From UBA9410 sp963933065 (GTDB lineage Bacteria; Actinomycetota; Acidimicrobiia; Acidimicrobiales; MedAcidi-G1), in assembly GCA_963933065.1 (NCBI GenBank), contig CAWVUB010000027.1, forward strand, positions 1-21,952: a DNA stretch of 21,952 bases, read 5' to 3'. The translations under genes were made by a program, and so were the position numbers. Below are positions 19,493 to 21,952 of the stretch, one piece after another (within the stretch, counting starts at the first letter, position 1; each line of letters opens with the position of its first letter). Under the pieces are notes generated by a model. The model did not search any database. It saw only the letters and a list, made by a program, of their open reading frames with translations, and was not told the origin of the DNA.

Positions 19493-21823
19493 TTACTCGA
19501 ACTTCGCACCGGTCTCGCGCAGAACATCCAACCAACGGTCACCCGCGTCGGGTGCCAACTCACCGGGACGGTAGGTCACGTGGTGGAGTTGGCCAGTCCA
19601 CTCGAAGGTACCAAAGCGCTCTCTAATGGACCAGGAAACTGGTGATCGGCGATCAATTCCTACGTCGATGCCCTGGAAAGGCGCAATGGAGGTAATCACC
19701 GGTAAGTCCCGGCGGCGGGCTACGACGTCTCCATCGACCCGCAGTTCAGCGTGGACCTTCAGGTCTCCAGCAGCCTCGATAGCCAGCACGACCGAGGTTG
19801 TTCCGGGTGGAATCGCACCGCCATCCACTTCAGTCATTGTCCCGTAACCGTTCCAAGCCAGTTGGACGCGTCCATCGACCACGTAGAGGGCATAGCCGCC
19901 ACCTTGGTCGCCGTGGGCCACCAGGGTGCCGTTATCACCGGCCTCAAAGTCAAGGGCTACCTCGATTTCGAAGGACCGAAAGTTGATGAGCGCCAGCGCC
20001 CGATATCGATCAGTAGTTGGCGCCCCTGGCCACAGGACGGTGTCTACAACTTTTTCAGCGTCCCATGGTGGTCGATACAAGTAATTTACGTAGTTGCCTT
20101 CATCTAAAGGAAACACCTGATTGGCCCAAGCTGCCTGCTCCCAAGCATCAACTAGTTCAGCGAGTTTCTCGGGGTACTCATCGGCTAAGTCCCGAGACTC
20201 GGTGGGATCTGACACAAGATGATGGAGTTCCCAACGCTCTTCTGAGAACGGTGTCATGGGTTGCCGGCAGGTCACTGCGGACCAGCCGTCCCGATAAAAA
20301 CCCCGATGACCCATCTGTTCGTAGTACTGCTCCGGATGGGTACCAGAAACGTCCGGATTGCTAAGAGACGCTGCAAAACTGGCTCCAGCCGGAGGCGGCA
20401 CCGGTCCTCCGCCCTTGGTGGACGGCATGTCAACACCCGCCAAGCCGAGCAGGGTCGGTAGTAGGTCAGTGACGTGCTGATACTGGTGGCGGATTGCCCC
20501 ACCATCCGGCAGACCCGCACCCTTGGAGATAATAAAGGGCACTTGGTGCCCGCCCTGATGGGTGTTGATCTTGTAAAGGCGAAAGGGTGTGCCAGAGACC
20601 ATGGCCCACCCCGATGGGTAATGGGGCAGGGTCTGTGGGCCCCCAAGCAACTCCATACGGGAGTAGTCCAATTCCACCGAATCCATTGGATTGGACCTGG
20701 TCTGACTCAGCAGCGTCCGGAAGTACGCCGAGGTCCCGTTGTCCAACCCCTCACGACTGGCACCGTTATCTGATGTGAAGACCACCACGGTGTTCTCCCA
20801 CTCTCCCATGGCCTCGAGGCCCTCACGAAGGCTTCCTAGGTTCTGGTCGACGTTGTCGACCATGGCTGCGTACAACTCCTGATAGCGGGCAAATAGCTCC
20901 TGTTCCATCTGTGAAAGTTCGTCCCATGCTCGCACCGCATAGTTCTCTTCGTTATTGCGCTGTGGAAGAACAACGTCATCGCCGAAAAGTCCAAGTTCCT
21001 TCTGGCGTTCGAATCGCTGGCGCCGCAGTTCATCCCAACCTGCTTCGTACCGGCCTCGGTACTTTTGAAGATCAACTGGTTTGGCCTGCAACGGGGCATG
21101 CACTGCTCCGTGAGCGAAATAGAGAAACCACGGCCGAGTGGGATGGCCGGAACGAACCTCGCTCACCATGGTGAGTGCACGGTCGGTGAGGTCGTCGGTG
21201 AAGTAGTAATCCTCTGGGTATTCGTCGATGTCTAGAGCGTGGTTGTCCTCGTAAAGTCGATGAGGCTGATGAAAGTTGGTCATCCCCTCAAGAATCCCGT
21301 AGAACCGGTCGAAACCATTCTGCAACGGCCATCCAGTGCGCGGGCCAGCTTCAGTCGTCTCGCTATCTGGACAGAGATGCCACTTTCCCACCATCAAACT
21401 GGTCCACCCGGCGCCGCCCAGCACCTCACCCATGGTCAGAGCATCACTGCGAATAGAAGCCGAGTATCCAGGAAACCCTGGCTGCATGTTGCAGACCGTG
21501 CCCACTCCGGCCAGGTGGTGGTTTAGGCCGGTTAATAGTGATGCACGGGTAGGTGAACACATCGGATTTACATGGAAGTTGGCGTAGCGGATGCCCTCAG
21601 CAGCCAAGCGGTCCACATGCGGCGTGTCGATCTCCGAGCCAAAGCAGCCAATGTCGCTGTAGCCGAGGTCGTCGACCAAAACGATCAGAACGTTGGGGGC
21701 ACCGTTGGGGGCGGCAGGCGGTTTTGTCCAAGCCGGGGTGGAGGTCGACATGATCCGCCCCACTTGACCGGCGAAGCCCGCGTAGGCGGCAGTCGGATCA
21801 ACGGAACTGTTGACGGTAGTCAT
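19493..21823 (-). CDS. Arylsulfatase (type I sulfatase, formylglycine type)
   Basis: 776 aa. It hydrolyses sulfate esters, releasing sulfate. Seen: PNVLIVLVDDLGYSDIG (about residues 43-59) with metal-binding Asp51-Asp52; CSPTRASLLTG (89-99), the C-x-P-x-R motif whose Cys89 becomes formylglycine; MVGKWHL (Lys147, His149); FAHGAVHAPL (His242) and VVVFTSDNGAS with Asp352-Asn353. The C-terminal part (about 615-750) is beta-rich (INFRSFEIEVALDFEAGDNG, GGGYALYVVDGRVQLAWN), like a LamG-type jelly roll found on large actinobacterial sulfatases. No signal peptide is visible, so it may act in the cytoplasm. A formylglycine-generating enzyme is not in the window. The ATG at 21823 follows AGGAG at 21828-21832. 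Confidence 0.95.
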   Translation of the reverse strand: MTTVNSSVDPTAAYAGFAGQVGRIMSTSTPAWTKPPAAPNGAPNVLIVLVDDLGYSDIGCFGSEIDTPHVDRLAAEGIRYANFHVNPMCSPTRASLLTGLNHHLAGVGTVCNMQPGFPGYSASIRSDALTMGEVLGGAGWTSLMVGKWHLCPDSETTEAGPRTGWPLQNGFDRFYGILEGMTNFHQPHRLYEDNHALDIDEYPEDYYFTDDLTDRALTMVSEVRSGHPTRPWFLYFAHGAVHAPLQAKPVDLQKYRGRYEAGWDELRRQRFERQKELGLFGDDVVLPQRNNEENYAVRAWDELSQMEQELFARYQELYAAMVDNVDQNLGSLREGLEAMGEWENTVVVFTSDNGASREGLDNGTSAYFRTLLSQTRSNPMDSVELDYSRMELLGGPQTLPHYPSGWAMVSGTPFRLYKINTHQGGHQVPFIISKGAGLPDGGAIRHQYQHVTDLLPTLLGLAGVDMPSTKGGGPVPPPAGASFAASLSNPDVSGTHPEQYYEQMGHRGFYRDGWSAVTCRQPMTPFSEERWELHHLVSDPTESRDLADEYPEKLAELVDAWEQAAWANQVFPLDEGNYVNYLYRPPWDAEKVVDTVLWPGAPTTDRYRALALINFRSFEIEVALDFEAGDNGTLVAHGDQGGGYALYVVDGRVQLAWNGYGTMTEVDGGAIPPGTTSVVLAIEAAGDLKVHAELRVDGDVVARRRDLPVITSIAPFQGIDVGIDRRSPVSWSIRERFGTFEWTGQLHHVTYRPGELAPDAGDRWLDVLRETGAKFE

Positions 21824-21827
21824 TGTG

Positions 21828-21832
21828 CTCCT
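21828..21832 (-). promoter_or_regulatory. Shine-Dalgarno site of the sulfatase gene
   Basis: AGGAG, four bases before ATG 21823. It supports this start over one eight codons upstream, and shows the sulfatase mRNA has a leader, unlike most operon starts here. Confidence 0.65.
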
Positions 21833-21862
21833 GGACTCGGATCGCACCGAGATCGAGCGATA

Positions 21863-21952
21863 GTTGGATGTTGGATGTTGGATGTTGGATGTTGGGCGTT
21901 GGGCGTTGGGCGTTGGGCGTTGGGCGTTGGGCGTTGGGCGTTGGGCGTTGGG
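21863..21952. repeat. Heptanucleotide tandem repeat upstream of the sulfatase
   Basis: Plus strand: four copies of GTTGGAT (21863-21890), then eight full copies of GTTGGGC (21891-21946) and six bases of a ninth, running off the window. Only the last two bases of the unit differ between blocks, and each block is internally perfect. The array begins 39 bp before the sulfatase ATG, in its likely promoter region. Confidence 0.95.

Noticed and set aside
21863..21952. CRISPR array or attachment site at the right edge
   Set aside because: The unit is 7 bp with no spacers, and no integrase or cas gene is present; it is a simple tandem repeat.

Overview
The window looks like chromosomal core sequence from an actinobacterium, most likely an uncultivated member of the class Acidimicrobiia. 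Reasons: moderately high GC, GTG starts beside ATG, an actinobacterial-type SOS box (TCGAAC-N4-GTTCGA), an ImuA'/ImuB mutasome pair, a CofC gene for coenzyme F420, and many genes that seem to be leaderless, with a TANNNT -10 box six bases before the start codon. The class is an inference; no rRNA or marker gene is present. I see no prophage, insertion sequence, CRISPR array or complete tRNA. Genes are packed tightly, with many 1-16 bp overlaps.

Layout. (1) 1-213, minus: 5' part of a phosphoribosyltransferase gene. (2) 282-2770, minus: imuA'-imuB, translationally coupled, behind a perfect SOS box that forms the centre of a 52-bp inverted repeat (2763-2814). (3) 2824-4991, minus: a coupled pair of a His-rich lipoprotein with a cupredoxin-like end and a polytopic membrane protein. 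(4) 5037-6694, minus: SpoU-type RNA methyltransferase, a small unknown, an Nfu/NifU N-terminal-domain protein and a small membrane protein. (5) 6716-9951, minus: gpsA, a 494-aa unknown coupled to it, and rnhB. (6) 9974-10570, plus: cofC, divergent from gpsA across 22 bp. (7) 10555-12358, minus: an ABC-2 exporter (ATPase and permease). (8) 12398-13021, plus: an HD-fold protein resembling the PhnZ-type diiron oxygenases. (9) 13022-13378: the only long intergenic stretch. (10) 13379-14644, plus: a cytochrome P450, convergent with (11) 14653-17542, minus: a NUDIX hydrolase, an unknown, a membrane protein and an SDR oxidoreductase. (12) 17566-18831, plus: a SulP-type anion transporter without a STAS domain, convergent with (13) 18828-21823, minus: an arylsulfatase followed by an isochorismatase-like protein lacking all three catalytic residues. 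(14) 21863-21952: a 7-bp tandem repeat upstream of the sulfatase that runs off the window.

How the genes fit together. Most of the window is housekeeping: DNA repair (imuA'B, rnhB), RNA modification, phospholipid precursor (gpsA) and cofactor F420. Two parts look metabolic: P450 plus SDR (oxidation of a hydrophobic substrate) and sulfatase plus SulP transporter (release and movement of sulfate). The sulfatase gene is divergent from nothing visible here and convergent with the transporter.

The most notable signals are in non-coding DNA. One is the SOS operator inside a perfect long palindrome, which mirrors a complete leaderless start on the other strand. The others are two divergent gene pairs (gpsA/cofC and NUDIX/SulP) whose -10 boxes overlap on opposite strands around the same CCTAGG core. 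I found no clear new defence or mobile system.
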